Source: Loxodes magnus (lineage: Eukaryota; Ciliophora; Karyorelictea; Loxodida; Loxodidae). Taken from it: a stretch of 64,000 nucleotides of DNA. The notes below the pieces were generated by a model that worked only from the letters and a program-made list of their open reading frames with translations, made no database searches and was not told where the DNA came from. A program made the translations under genes and the position numbers. The DNA is taken from contig CAMPDV010000849.1 of the NCBI GenBank assembly GCA_946699065.1, forward strand, positions 62,001 to 126,000. The letters run 5' to 3'. Within the stretch, counting starts at the first letter, position 1, and each line of letters begins with the position of its first letter. Positions 12,900 through 24,509 of the stretch are shown here, in pieces.

Positions 12900-14495
12900 G
12901 ATAATTGTTCATTTTTGTTTTTCGGTTTCTTAGCATAGTACATTCTCATTGAAGTTTGCTTCAATTTACTTCTTTCTTCTCACTTTTATCTTGCATCTTA
13001 TTCTTTTTCTTCTTGAGTTTGTTCTATTTCTTTTTGCTTTTTTCCTTTATTTACGTTTTTCCTGACATGCTCCATTATACTATTTTGTTTATTTCTTATT
13101 TCTTTTGTTAGGGTTTAGCGTTTTTACCATCACCTATCCTATCCTTTTCTCTAATTTGCTTTATGGTATATCTTATTATTTAGTTGATTGTTTTCTATTT
13201 TATTTAATTATTTGAACATTTCTCTATCCTTCTGTCTTACATATGTCCAGTTCCATTTCGATGAAAAATAATTTTTATTTATTCTTTTAGCATAAAAAAC
13301 TTTTTATTATTTAATTGTTTAGTTGCTTTAATTATTTTTCTATTCTCCTCATTTTATTTCTTTCTCTTCTTCCCTTGATTCCTCTATAATCATTTATTCT
13401 TCTTCTCCAATTATCCTCTTATTTGCTTGATTTGCTTCAAAATCTGGTTTGTTTATTGTTAAAATAACTTCTCCTTCAAGCATCTCTAATTCTCTTGTGT
13501 GTAGCTTTTTCCTTTTTGCTGCTTCTACCCTTCTGCATTACTGGTCTGTGTGCCTTTTCACTTTACATAGGCAGCAGATAAAATTTACTCGGTGTTATAT
13601 TCTCATTTTGTTTCCATTCAAATCTATTACTTCTGGTACCCTCTTTGCTTCGTCTACATCCTTTAAATCTAGGTAGACTACACTACTCCCTGTTAGCATT
13701 GCTGTGTTTGGATATGTATGCTATATCTCTCCTCTTGATTTTCCATATTATCTTATTATTTCCATTACTTCCTTCATATTTGAGTATTCGTTAATTATGA
13801 AGTAAATTGAGTAGTTATGAATGTCAAAATATTCCAATTAGTTTCTAGCTTAGATAGGAATTCTAACTCCTTTGAACGTTCATTCCCTGAATTAAGTGAA
13901 ATGTTAGTATCTTTCTTCATTGTTAAATACCAAGTATACAATTCCGTTTTATTTCACTAGGAACTTCGCCACTGCTTGTCCGTAATCCTTCCATATTTGA
14001 TTTCTGAACACTTGTATAACTTATTAGTCTTTGGCCTTTTTCTCTACTAAATCAGTGTTTTCCAAGTAATGGTTAAAGTAAATTGCGGCCACCATTTCTG
14101 ATAAATCATCGTAGGCATTTTAGTAGACCCTTTACATTTATTCTTCAGGGACATTGGCTGAAATGAGTTGTTCATTATTTTGTTAAATTAATACTTAGGT
14201 TGTTTACTTTTTTTGCCACATTCCTTTCTTATTTTGTGCTCCTCCTTTTAGTAAAGTCCGACCAATCATGGGTATATTGCTATTTTTTTTAAAATTATTC
14301 GTTCTATTATTTCGTATTCGTTCGGTCAGTTAGTTTGGTCCTGCTTAGTCTGAAGTCTTGCATTATTAGTCTGGTTTCCATGCATAATAAAGAAGACTGG
14401 AATAATTGAAGCTAAGACGTGGTAAAAGAAAGTGCTTCAGGTTTTCTCTCCTACTCTGAGGAAGTGGTATAAAAACCCTTCTCGAAGCTAACCAT
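12900..14495 (-). CDS. LINE ORF1: gag-like RNA-binding protein with CCHC knuckle
   Basis: Starts at ATG 14495-14493 (MVSFEKGFYTTSS), a start motif shared with the relics at 3594 and 50138. After one frame change near 14170 a single frame runs about 400 codons. It begins LISANVPEEQ, passes a globular part (FKGVRIP, YSIYFIINEY, VVYLDLKDVDEAK) and reaches CCLCKVKRHTDQQC near 13550-13590, a perfect Cx2Cx4Hx4C box, then a lysine/glutamate-rich helical tail. TGA at 13880-13882 lies in FRE?TFKG, where Trp fits. The C-terminal limit is uncertain because the basic linker stays open towards ORF2. Confidence 0.8.
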
Positions 14496-14519
14496 TTTTA
14501 ATATATAATATAATTAAAT

Positions 14520-15230
14520 TAAATTAAAAAGTTTAAAGGAAAGGGATTGCTTCTTTAAAAAGCTCCTACCTCCCTTCAATGCCTTTTGGAGGTACTCGAA
14601 CTCGCCAAGACCTTTTTCTTGGGTCACTTCCGAGTCTTTTGACAGGACTTGAGGTTTTCTTCTTTCTTCATAGTTTCCTGTCGCTGGCTGGATAAAATGT
14701 GGTCAAGTCTTCTCATATTTTCCTTCTAATTTTCTAGTTTTCCCTGCATTTCCTCCATAGATGTCAGATACTGTTACAGATGAAGCATCTTTTCTTTAAA
14801 ATATTGGGTTTAGTCATCTTAATAGTTTCAATGTCCATCTGATCTCCTTCAAGTTGTATTTTTTATGATTGATAGAGTTTTATCTGGTCTTCTAGTTTTG
14901 TGATCTTTAAATCGAGCGCAAGATTTGTTTTATCTTGCTTTATTATGTCCTTCTCGTTTTGCTCCTTTATGATATCTAGGTCTGCTTCTATTTCTTCTAA
15001 TCGTACTTCAAACCTTTCTTTCGAGCTGAAGCAGGGAGTGTGAATATTACCATCTGTGAGATGTTGGTCCAGGTCGCAAAACATTTACTATAATTCTTAA
15101 GACTTTTCTTGGTCAATAATTTTTAATTTATGTTCTAGTTCTTGAATCTTTTTCATTAGTTGATGCAAAAGTTTGGCCATTTATGATTGATCCATGTTCA
15201 ATATCATCTATTCGTCGAGGTCTGTTTAGT
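14520..15230 (-). pseudogene. LINE ORF1 relic upstream of the long LINE
   Basis: Minus-strand frame open from about 15230, with MAKLLHQLMKKIQELEHKL near 15180 matching TKEEMAKLILALIGKN of the relic at 3594. A long coiled coil follows, then CFICNSI?HLWRKC at about 14745-14790, a Cx2Cx4Hx4C knuckle whose residue before His is TGA (14764-14766), then a basic tail ending FKLFNLI. A GC-rich end segment (14570-14700) resembles 4400-4500. It sits head-to-tail with the long LINE but ends before that element's own ORF1 start, so it is a separate ORF1-only element. Confidence 0.72.
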
Positions 15231-17151
15231 TTTAATATATAATATAATAATTTCTTTTTATTTTGAGTTTAACTTTTTAATTAATAAATTTATTTAATAT
15301 TAAATTTTTATTTTAAGTATATAAAAAATATTAAATTTTAATATTAATATTTAATTTCTAATTCTTTCTTATTTTATAATTTTTATAATTTTTAAGTTTT
15401 TTCTTCTTGAATTATTTTTTTTAATTTCTTATTTTCTTAAATTTAGATTATAATCATATTAATATAAACTTTATTTAATTACTTTAATCTACTAAGTTTA
15501 TATATGAAGAGATCTACTTAATATATTCAGATAGTCTTAATATATTATAGCAATAAAAGGATTGCATATTAGATTCTTTCTTTATTTAAATAATATACTA
15601 AATTTATTAAAAAAGCATTTTTTTCTTTGTTTATGAACAAATATTTATTTCTAAAATTAAGAATTAATTTCAGATTTTAATAAATTCCTTAAAATTTATA
15701 AATATAAATAGTTATAAATCTATTTTAAATGTAACTAGCTTAAAATTTTGTATAATAAAAGAAAGATACTCAAATTAACAAGCTAAATACTTAGGAATAA
15801 AGATTGAAAAATATTAGAATTTAATTAAAAAATAAATCTAATAATCTATTTAGATATTTAATAATTTTTTATATTTATTTAGTTATTTATTTTTAATAAA
15901 ATAAATATAAACAAAGATATATTTATCTTAAGTTTACTAATATTTATCAAATAATAAAAGCACTATTAGTTAAAAGGATTTAAATGTTTTAGTAGATATA
16001 ATTATCTTTTGTAAAGATATTAAATTATTAAATTATTAAATTTAGATTTAAAGTTTATAGTTAATAAAATGTTTTAATTAAAGTAAATAATTTTTATTTT
16101 ATAATTAAACAATTATTTTTAAATTTTATTTAATTTCATCATTATGAATCACTAGTTTTTCAGATTGATAGTTATTTTTAAAATCAGTCTTTTAGTAGCT
16201 TATAGTTATAAATTCTAATTTTATTATGTTCTTAAATATTTTTATACTATGTGTATTTAAATAATCATTTTCTAAGATAAATTTTAAAAATTATCACTAA
16301 ACTAATTAAAAAGCATAATTAGTTATTAAAACATTAAAAATTAGGTTTAAGAGTATTTTATTCATAAGTACAATGGTTGCTTCTATTATCATCAAATCAT
16401 ACTAAAGTATTTCTCTCTTTTACTCAAAACTATCTCATTAATTTTTTCTATTTTATATTAATTAAATTTTTTCAACTTATTAGGAAAATAAATTATCTTC
16501 ATATTATATCTACTCAAACTTAGAAATATTTAAAACGGAACATAAAGGTAGCTTATTTTAATATGAAGCTCTGCTTAACCATTAAAAGCAATCAAATGGT
16601 GAAATATTTTGACGAAGATTTATCCTTATAATATTAATTATAAAGCTTAGTAGTATGACTGTAGGATTTAATCTTAAGATACCTTTATTAGAATTTTAAT
16701 TAATAATTAATTATAAATGCTTAAGCTATATTAAAAGATGCTATAGATAATAGTTAATAATAAAATATTAGCCAAGGTAAACTACTAAAGTATGTTTACA
16801 CTTCATTAAGAACAAATAAACGCTTTTATTCTAAAAATGCTTTCACTCTCTTTGTTTCTTAAGTTAATTTTGCTTTTAAAATTAATTATTTATTAACTCT
16901 TATATTTAAGAGAGAAATATTAACTCAAATTTTAAAATTGTAAATTCCGATATCCAGCTCTAAAAACTGCTTGACACATTTAATAAAAAATTAATAATTT
17001 ACATATCAAACTATTTAATATAACTGGTATGCTTCTTTTTACATTCAATAAGAAAAGTTGTTTACTAATTTAGGATTTTAAGACTAAATATAATATTAAT
17101 ATCATACGTATAATTAAGGAACTAAAATAAACGAAAATAAAAATCTAGATT

Positions 17152-17979
17152 TCAACCTTAGTGCATTGTCGCATTGTGTCTTTCCATCGATTATTTACTT
17201 GCTAATTTCTTTCCGCAATCTTGATAGTTACATTTGTATTTTTATTATCCTCTTTGTAAATGCTTCTTTAAATAATCCATTCGAGTGAATCCTTTGTTAC
17301 AGCACTGACATGTTCCACATATTATTTTTTTATGTACTGTTTTAACGTGTTTTTCATGAGTGTGCTTCGACTTAAATTTTTGATCACACTCGTTGCAAGG
17401 AAATTCTTTATCTTATTTATGTGATTCTTTGTGCTTCTATAAATAATCCGGTCTTTTAAATCTTTTTTAGCAAATGCTGCATTAAAAAGGTTTGGTATCA
17501 TTGTGTTTAGTTTAGACATGAGAGTTATAAGTCTTCTTATTCTTATATTACTTTTAGCAATGTTAGCAGTAAAACTCCATTTACTCTATATCAGCTGCTT
17601 CTAAAGCCATTTCGTTTTACTCATTTTCTTCTTGATTCTCGGCTATATTTTCTCGAGGCAGGCTATGGAGAAAACTTTAAGAAATTTCTTAGGGAGGTTA
17701 GACAACCACTTTGTTTATAATTTCATCCGGATGAGTGGATAAAAGTTATTAATTAAGCATTTAGTTTTGAAAATTTTAGATACCTGATTCATTGATCTTT
17801 ATTGGAGCAGTAGATTAAGTTTGAAGTGTTTTTAACTGTATAAAAAAATTTACCTTTTTTAGAGTATTATCTTGCATAAGACTGGGTAAAGCTTCATCTC
17901 TGACTCTCTTGTTGAAGAAGACGTGGCTCAAGCCAGAAAAGTTATCGTGACTCGTAACTTAGAAGAGACCCTTGCACAT
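17152..17979 (-). CDS. C2H2 zinc-finger protein, copy B (275 aa)
   Basis: Open from ATG 17979-17977 to TGA 17154-17152 with TAA/TAG as Gln. The N-terminal 135 or so residues resemble the other copies (MCKGLFQ, LMQDNTLKKV) but the linker near residues 95-110 differs (PPQEISQSF). Fingers: CQHC-x12-H-x4-H, CSIC-x12-H-x3-H, CNEC-x12-H-x4-H, a fourth with Cx2C and one His only, and CNYQDC-x12-H-x4-H. A putative nuclear DNA-binding protein. Upstream the same frame is open without TGA back to a conserved ATG at 18498. The gene points at copy A across LINE DNA. Confidence 0.9.
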
Positions 17980-18460
17980 TTAATTATAAAATGAAAAAGT
18001 AAGTCTTAATAAATACTAGGATACTCTTTAAATAGAATTAAAGTGTTAAAGGTTATTTTATTTATTAGCTTAATTTAAAGAAGCTAGTTTGATTTGACTA
18101 AATGAATTTAAGTCTAATAAGTATTTGAGAAATATTAGAGCTAAAAGTGAAAGATGAATAACGTGGATGGGTATAGTTGAAATTAGGTTATTCTAAAAGA
18201 GTAAAATAATTAGAGATAATGAAAATTGTAAATAAGTTGAAGCTAATAATAAAGTAGGTTAGTAATGGTTTATCCGTTGTAATAGCTTAAGTTAGTAGAA
18301 TGGAAATAAATTTGAAGAGGTTTGTTTTGTTAGATGGTTTAATATAGTTGTAGATAAAGTATAGAAAATAGTATCTTAAGGAAATAACTAGTTAAGTTTT
18401 AAAACATAGATATATGTTTATTATTAAAATTTCTATAAAATAAAATTATCCTTTACATTA

Positions 18461-18541
18461 AATTCTTCCTTAGTACTTATGTCTCTTTTAATAGCCATAA
18501 TAATAAAGTTGATATCAGTTTCTGTTCTTATCACTGGCATT
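18461..18541 (-). promoter_or_regulatory. Conserved upstream block of zinc-finger gene B
   Basis: Minus-strand copy of the block at 6123: TGATAAGAACAGA, then ATG at 18498-18496 followed by codons for MAIKRDISTKEE. In this copy the frame from that ATG continues without TGA for 173 codons straight into the zinc-finger ORF (519 nt, in frame). The region between is G-poor on the coding strand, which alone makes TGA rare, so the extension may be chance. Confidence 0.45.
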
Positions 18542-21204
18542 TGATATTTAAATAAATTTAGGTGTATTAATAGCATACTTACATACATGATACTTTATTA
18601 TAAAAGTTGGTTTAAAATGATTAAATATTTAATAACTTTAAATGTAATGCTATATATCTCAGAAGATATTAGTTGACTAGTTGTTTTAAAGTATGTAAAT
18701 TAGTGTTTAGTTTAAGAATGCTTAGTTAGTAATAATAATTGATCTACATTTATCTACATTAGTTTAAATTAGTTTAAGCAATATCTTATAAACTAATTTA
18801 GCTAGATACTTAAATAATTATCAGTCTAAGAAGTAAATTAAATTGTATGTTTATGATTTAAATAACTTTTACTATTTTTTAATCTCTTATTAGCTTAAGA
18901 AACTTTAAATATTTCTTACTTAGTTTTATCACTAAAACCAATATACCTATCATTAACTTCTATAAAGAAGTCCTATTAAATTAGAAATCTATTTTCATCC
19001 TAGGCTTTTTTCATTTCTTCTACACAAATTTATTTAAACATCTAAATTCTTTTTAATGAGCAGTTAATAAGTTTTTGGATATTATTTTTGAAAAAGTTTT
19101 TAGTAAAATTACACCACTCAACTTTAGATCTGATTTAGTAGACTTTGTAATAAATTCAAAGATGCTTTATCTGAATTAAATTATTATATTTATGATAATA
19201 GTTTTAAAATAATAATAAATAGAAAAGTTTTAATTTTTGAAAATTGGAAAATAAATACATTGCTATGTTGAATGTAATAAGCAAACTATGTTTACATTTT
19301 TTTTCAAGTGTTCAATCATGCTATAAGTTCATATTTAGATAAAGGTTTTTGAAAGTTTTTTTTATAAATCTTTTCCATTTGAGGAATTTATGAAAATTTG
19401 TTTAATGAAGCTTTTATTAATTTTTTTATCTAATTAAAATCGTTAAAACTTTAAAAAGAGCAAACCTTAATAAATTATTTTAGTTAGTTATATCCAAGTG
19501 CTAGGAATGTTTCTATTATCATTAAAGTTATGAAATTAGATAAACTAGCAATTTTAAATAATACATATTAAGCAAATTTAGATATTCTTTATTTATTAAC
19601 TGTAAGTTATTATGAGGTAGATACATTAATTTATAAACCATCTTATTCAATTTTTTTTATAAGTAACAAGCTTAATTGAGTATATTTATTGCTCTTAAAT
19701 TAAAAGTTATTTTTTATATAATGCTTATCTACTTAGTTACTATAATAGTAAGCTTAATAAAACTTTAAATTATATCATTTGTTTTGTATGGATTGTATAA
19801 AAGATATAAACTTAAATTAGAACCTTTAATATAATAATACCTAAAATAAAATATTTAGGTGAAGGATTTTATATTGCATCTATTTTTGCTTGATGCAAGC
19901 ATTTTAAACTTTTTTAACTAATAACTAGATATGTCTACATCTAATCTTTAACATTTTAAACTTTTAAAATAATTCTAGCTACTATTAGCATGCTGAACCT
20001 AAAAATATTTATTAAAACTTATTTTCCATTTAATTTGTATGAGAGACCTACTTTGGAAAAGATAAAGAATAAAGGCTCTTCTGATAAATTTATTATTTAT
20101 TTAAAATAGAAATAAAACATCCTTTATTAGCACTCAAATAACTTCCTTTAAAATCTCAATTTATCTCATATTATATAGTATAACTATAGTACTTTAATCA
20201 TTTATTTCACAGCCTCTATCTAAAAAATTTAAATTAAGTTTTATTAATTTTTATTTGAAGAATTAAGCCTAATCTTTTAAAAATTTCTTTTACCATATTC
20301 CATAATTTTTAGGATCTAATTGAAAATATTTGCTGAAAAATATTTATTTCTTTAAGGAAAGAAAATCTCAATTTTTTTCTTAGAGATAGATAGATTTATT
20401 TTAGTCTAAGGCTTTTAATATAATTTTCCCTAAATTTTTTTACGTTTCTTATGTAGACCTAAAATAGATTGAATCTGCTAATTTAAGTAAAGTTTTTTAT
20501 TTTTTAATTATAAACCTAAGATAGAATATTTTTTTATATTTCTACCAGTTAACAAATTTATTTCGGCTAAAACTCCATCCTCAGAGTTCTTTTTTATAGG
20601 AGGTAGAGAAAAAAATGTACTTATAGGTTTGATATTTAGAAGTTAACTAACTAAAATAAATGTCTCTTAATGATTGTAGCATTATATTCCTTTTTATTAA
20701 TTATTTATTCTTTTTAATATTTTCATTAGTTGCTAATAATAGATTGTTTATACATATTTTAAAAATATAGAGAAATAAAAGCATTTGATTGCTCACTATT
20801 TCTACCTAAGTTTTATCTTTTTATTAAGCTTTGTTGATGGTATTATATATCTAACTTTCATTTTACTTTTAATCTAAATTTTATTTTAGTTAGAGTGTCA
20901 TTATTAGAATTTTATATTAGTGACTCAAAAGGAGAATAATACAAATCTATATAATATTTGAGGTTTTAAAGTTTTATCTCTTTTCAATTCGTAAATTTAA
21001 CCTATATGTCTTAATAATTCATATGTAATTTAATACATTTTAACCCTTTTCCATATAGGTAATAAATAAGCTTTAAGAAACCCTCAACTCATTTAGCATG
21101 CTCCATTAACCTTTCCCAGTTTATTAAATTCTTTATTTACAAATTTTAGATAAAGATGCTAAAAGCTATTTATATATGGTATATTTAAGTAGTATTAAAT
21201 TAAA

Positions 21205-21276
21205 TGCCTCATGGTGTAACGGTTAGCACTTTGGACTTTAAATCCAGCAATCCGAGTTCGATTCTCGGTGAGGCAA
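21205..21276 (+). tRNA. tRNA-Gln(UUA), reads UAA
   Basis: Folds as a 72-nt cloverleaf: acceptor TGCCTCA/TGAGGCA, D arm GTGTAACGGTTAGCAC, anticodon stem TTGGA/TCCAG with loop CTTTAAA (anticodon TTA), T arm CCGAG-TTCGATT-CTCGG, discriminator A and a following T-run as Pol III terminator. In ciliates with reassigned stop codons this tRNA inserts Gln at UAA. All stems pair, with T-G at the base of the anticodon stem. The copy at 49701(-) agrees with it throughout, as far as I can compare by eye. Confidence 0.95.
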
Positions 21277-21449
21277 TTTTTAGTACTATTACTAATACTT
21301 TTAAATATAGGAAGTACTTATAAAGTAGTATCTCTTAGTTTTATTTAAAAATTAAAAAAATTAAGCCAGTTTTTTACCAAATTAAATTAGAAAGGTAAAA
21401 ATTAATAAGAATCTGAAGAAAAAAAGTTGAAACAATCAAAACCGAGAAA

Positions 21450-22210
21450 GAGTATGTCCACATCTCTAAAGTAATAAGAAACTCCAGTTGACAAAGATCT
21501 TTCAGAAATTAATCTTAGTGAGGATTAAGATTGCATTTAATAACTTACAGAATTAGTAAAAATTTTGCTTAATGAAGTTAAAAAATTTAAGGATAAAATC
21601 AAATATTGATAGAGAATCGAGAAAATGTTGAAGATAGATTATCTAAATAAGAAAGAGAAATGGATGCCTATTGAAATATTCAATTTGACTGCTCTTAGTA
21701 AATATAGTAAATTAAATTAGACTCATAATCATAATCATAATTAATTAAATAAACAGAATGTGCATAATAGCCAGAATCAATTGCGATATTGGGGCAAAAT
21801 CAAATTTAAGAATAGTTTTAAAACAATTAGCAAGGTTATCAAATGTAAATTGAAAAAAGACCAAAAATTTATCAGAATATAATGAAGAGAGAAAGTGCCA
21901 TTACTACAAGAAAAAGGACACTGATACAAATAGTGTAGAAATTTCTATGTATTTAAGGATGAATTTAATTAGAGAGTTAACAGACTGACAGAAAGAATTT
22001 ATATTACTGAGAGAGGATCTATTTATCAAATTAAAGAGACAAGGACCAAAAGAATAGTAGAAGGTAGATGGATGAAAGATGGAGAGAGAAGAGAAATACA
22101 AGATTTAAGACAAGAAAAAATAGAAATGAAACTATAAACTCTTCTTTTTATCCACGAGATTATATTGGTTGGAAAGAGGAAAATTGGTGAAACTCCAGTT
22201 TTTAAGTAAT
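21450..22210 (+). pseudogene. LINE ORF1 relic
   Basis: From ATG near 21453 (MSTSLKQQETPVDKD) a mostly coiled-coil protein runs to a knuckle at about 21897-21935. One frame gives KCHYYKKK and the next gives KGHWYKQCRNF if TGA at 21922-21924 is Trp; together they look like a Cx2Cx4Hx4C box split by a small indel. A basic tail (GRWMKDGERREIQDLRQEK) follows. TGG codes other Trp positions. Followed by AT-rich DNA and then a LINE 3' end at 22640; whether these are one deleted element or two is unclear. Confidence 0.65.
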
Positions 22211-22639
22211 TTATTTAAATTTCTTCGAAAAGTTGATTAAAGTAATTATTAAATTAATTTAATTTACTATAAAAATTACAATTTTTAAATAATAAACTAA
22301 TTAAAATTAATAGTTACAAAGTTCTTTTAAAAGCAATTTTTAATATATTAAAAATAAGTATTGTAGTTAGAATTAATTGAATATAAATAAATTATATTAA
22401 TGGTTATGCTTATAAATTATAAAATAGTAATATCTATAGTTTTATTAATTGATATAGAATTATATTTATTTAAATATTAGTAAATTATTATTATTTTTAT
22501 TATAATATTGCTTTTCTTTTATTACTTATAATAAATCTATTATTTATCTTTTATTGTGAATCATCAAATAAATTTATTAATCCCATCTTATCTTTATTAT
22601 GCTAATTTTGACTTTATAATAAAATATTATATCAAAGAT

Positions 22640-23025
22640 ATACTAAAAAAAAGGATACATAGAAATGAAAATTGAATGAAAAAAAGAAATAAGAAAATAT
22701 TATAGAGCAGGAAAAGGACAATTTTATGAGCTTATAAAAGATTGATTAAGAAGAAAAGAACTAGAAACGAAAATTAGCAAGATATATAAGAAAAATAAAG
22801 AAAGCTTTAGATAAAGATCTAAAAAAGTGTAGATAGATAGAAGACAGAAGAACAAGAGGCAATGTAGAAGAAAATGATGAAGATATGTAATTAATAAAAG
22901 AAGAATTTTTATTACTTGAAGGCTTACTTGAAGAAATGGACATATATTGAAATATGGAAAGAGCTACACACCAACTATTTGCTGTACTCTCTATAATCAA
23001 ATTTATTTATTTATATGCAAAAATA
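22640..23025 (+). mobile_element. LINE 3' end (5'-truncated copy)
   Basis: Direct match, as reverse complement, to 8990-9370 of the long LINE: GAGCAGGAAAAGGACAATTT, the acidic ORF2 tail (EEFLLLEGLLEEMDIY, then TGA) and the 3' hairpin with CTCTATAATCAAATTTATTT. The tail protein is conserved with in-frame changes and the TGA after DIY/DMY is shared, so here UGA probably is a stop. Preceded by about 430 bp of AT-rich DNA with nothing recognised. Confidence 0.8.
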
Positions 23026-23505
23026 TCTAAAGTTATATTATATTAATCTTATTTATCTATATATTAAGAAAAATATAATAGTAAGAGATAAAATTGCTTT
23101 TATCTTATATTAAATAAAAGGATAATTTGATTATTTCTTCATAAATAAATGCAAGTTTAAATTTATGAAGCTATTTAATAATTAATATGATATTTTTATT
23201 TTAATTATATTTATATAATCCATCAGTCTATTAGATATCTAGAAGCATAAAAATTTTAAAATATATTTAAAATTACATTAACTATATAAAAATAAAACTT
23301 AATATTAAAAATTATTTTTAGTACTAAATATATTAGTATTACTTTATTGTTTCAAATAAATTAATATTTTTATTATTTTAAATCACTGATTAAATCTTTT
23401 AATAAAAGAATAAATAATTTTCTACATAATTTTAAAAATTTCTGTGTTACAAAAATTTTATCCTCATAATAATTTCTTTTTTATAGTGAGTTTAATTTTC
23501 ATTAT

Positions 23506-23842
23506 AATTAATAAATTTATATAATTGAAAGATGGTGGGAGCTGAGAATGTCCTTCGTGACAACACTTTCTGGTTTTATGGCTAGGAACAAGTTCCTTTC
23601 CTGTCACTGAGAAAGTCCTTGGTCAGAGTAGTTTTCTGAAGGGAACGCTGTCTTTGAGATTATCCGCTCTTGGTAGGGGCCTGAAGCCTGGCTACTCAGT
23701 TAAATTGAGCTCTCTAGCAGCTGTGCCTGGAGCACAACAGGATATCCCCGTTATTCCATAAAAAGAGAGCATCGGGTCGTGCAATCGGAAAGGAATTTCC
23801 GGTCCAAAAACTTTTTAGTTGAAATTAAATTAATAAATTTAT
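23506..23842 (+). mobile_element. Structured SINE-like element, copy 2, with 15-bp target duplication
   Basis: The element body is 23531-23820, starting GATGGTGGGAG. Flanks 23506-23520 and 23828-23842 are identical (AATTAATAAATTTAT), the mark of target-primed insertion. Stems: TGTC/GACA near 23550, TCAGA/TCTGA near 23625, GTGC/GCAC near 23725, CGGAAA/TTTCCG near 23785. Closely similar to copy 1 and clearly diverged from copies 3 and 4. Orientation is taken from the AT-rich tail after CCAAAAAC. Confidence 0.8.
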
Positions 23843-24509
23843 CTAAATATTAAGTTATTTTTTATTTAAGTATATCAAAATATTAATTTTTAATATTAAT
23901 ATTTAATTTCTAATTTTATTAAAATTTATTTAGATTCTAGGTCTGTTAATTTCACATATGAAGAAATCCATTTAATTCATATAAAAGTTCATATTATACT
24001 TAAAAAAGAAAGTTACTATAAATTATTATCTTTATTTTAAATCAAATTTTTCTAAATTTACTGTTAAAAAATTATAAAAGAAAGAAAGGTTTTTTGTTAA
24101 TTATGAGAAAATTTATTTTTAAAATGAAAGAATTAATTTCAGAATATTCAAAATATTAAGTATTTACCCATATAGATTTCTAGAAAATTATCTCTAATGC
24201 AACTATTTTCAAGAATCGAATATTAGAATAAAATTACTAAAATTAAAATTTAGGAATTTATAAGCATAAATCTTAAGAATAAAGGTTGAAGCTTTTAGAA
24301 TTAATTCTAATAAAAGCAAAATTAGTAATTGAATTCAAATTTTTAGAAAGTTTCTTTATTCTGTTAATTGTTTTTTAAATAAAAATTATTCAAAGAAATG
24401 CTTATCTTTAGTTTACTAAGATATTTTAAATAATAGAGATACCATAAGATAAATAAACTTTAGTTATTTTAGTAAAATTATTATATATTTATTAAATCGC
24501 TATAGTTGT

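Larger units (their letters stand above)
8994..14500 (-). mobile_element. Nearly full-length non-LTR retrotransposon (LINE)
   Basis: Two-ORF LINE on the minus strand: ORF1 with a CCHC knuckle, then ORF2 with APE endonuclease, reverse transcriptase and a C-terminal CCHC motif. The 3' end has a hairpin (GAGC...GCTC, about 9029-9060) and a TATAATCAAATTTATTT tail; the same 3' end occurs at 22965-23025 and 24945-25005. At least two frameshifts are visible (ORF1 N-terminus near 14170; endonuclease near 12150). The TGA codons inside it fall mostly at Trp positions, so the element looks far less damaged if UGA is sense. Confidence 0.88.
15250..20770 (-). repeat. Zinc-finger repeat unit, copy B
   Basis: Inverted counterpart of unit A around the LINE stack. 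Its gene-downstream part (15250-16900) resembles 23830-25900 and, inverted, 42490-43560; for instance TATATGAAGAGATC at 15500 resembles TATGAAGAAATCC at 23960. Its upstream part (18000-20770) resembles 2800-6800. Apart from gene B and its upstream block it is AT-rich with no recognised gene; 18600-20770 holds nothing else I can name. Confidence 0.6.

Noticed and set aside
2700-20770. A Polinton/Maverick or Tlr-type element defined by the long inverted repeats
   Set aside because: No DNA polymerase B, integrase, packaging ATPase or capsid-like frame was recognised anywhere in the units. The only protein found is the zinc-finger protein.
23531-23820. Identification of the SINE as RNase P/MRP or SRP RNA
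   Set aside because: Only a short box resembles CR-I; I found no complementary partner for a P4 helix and no SRP helix-8 motif.
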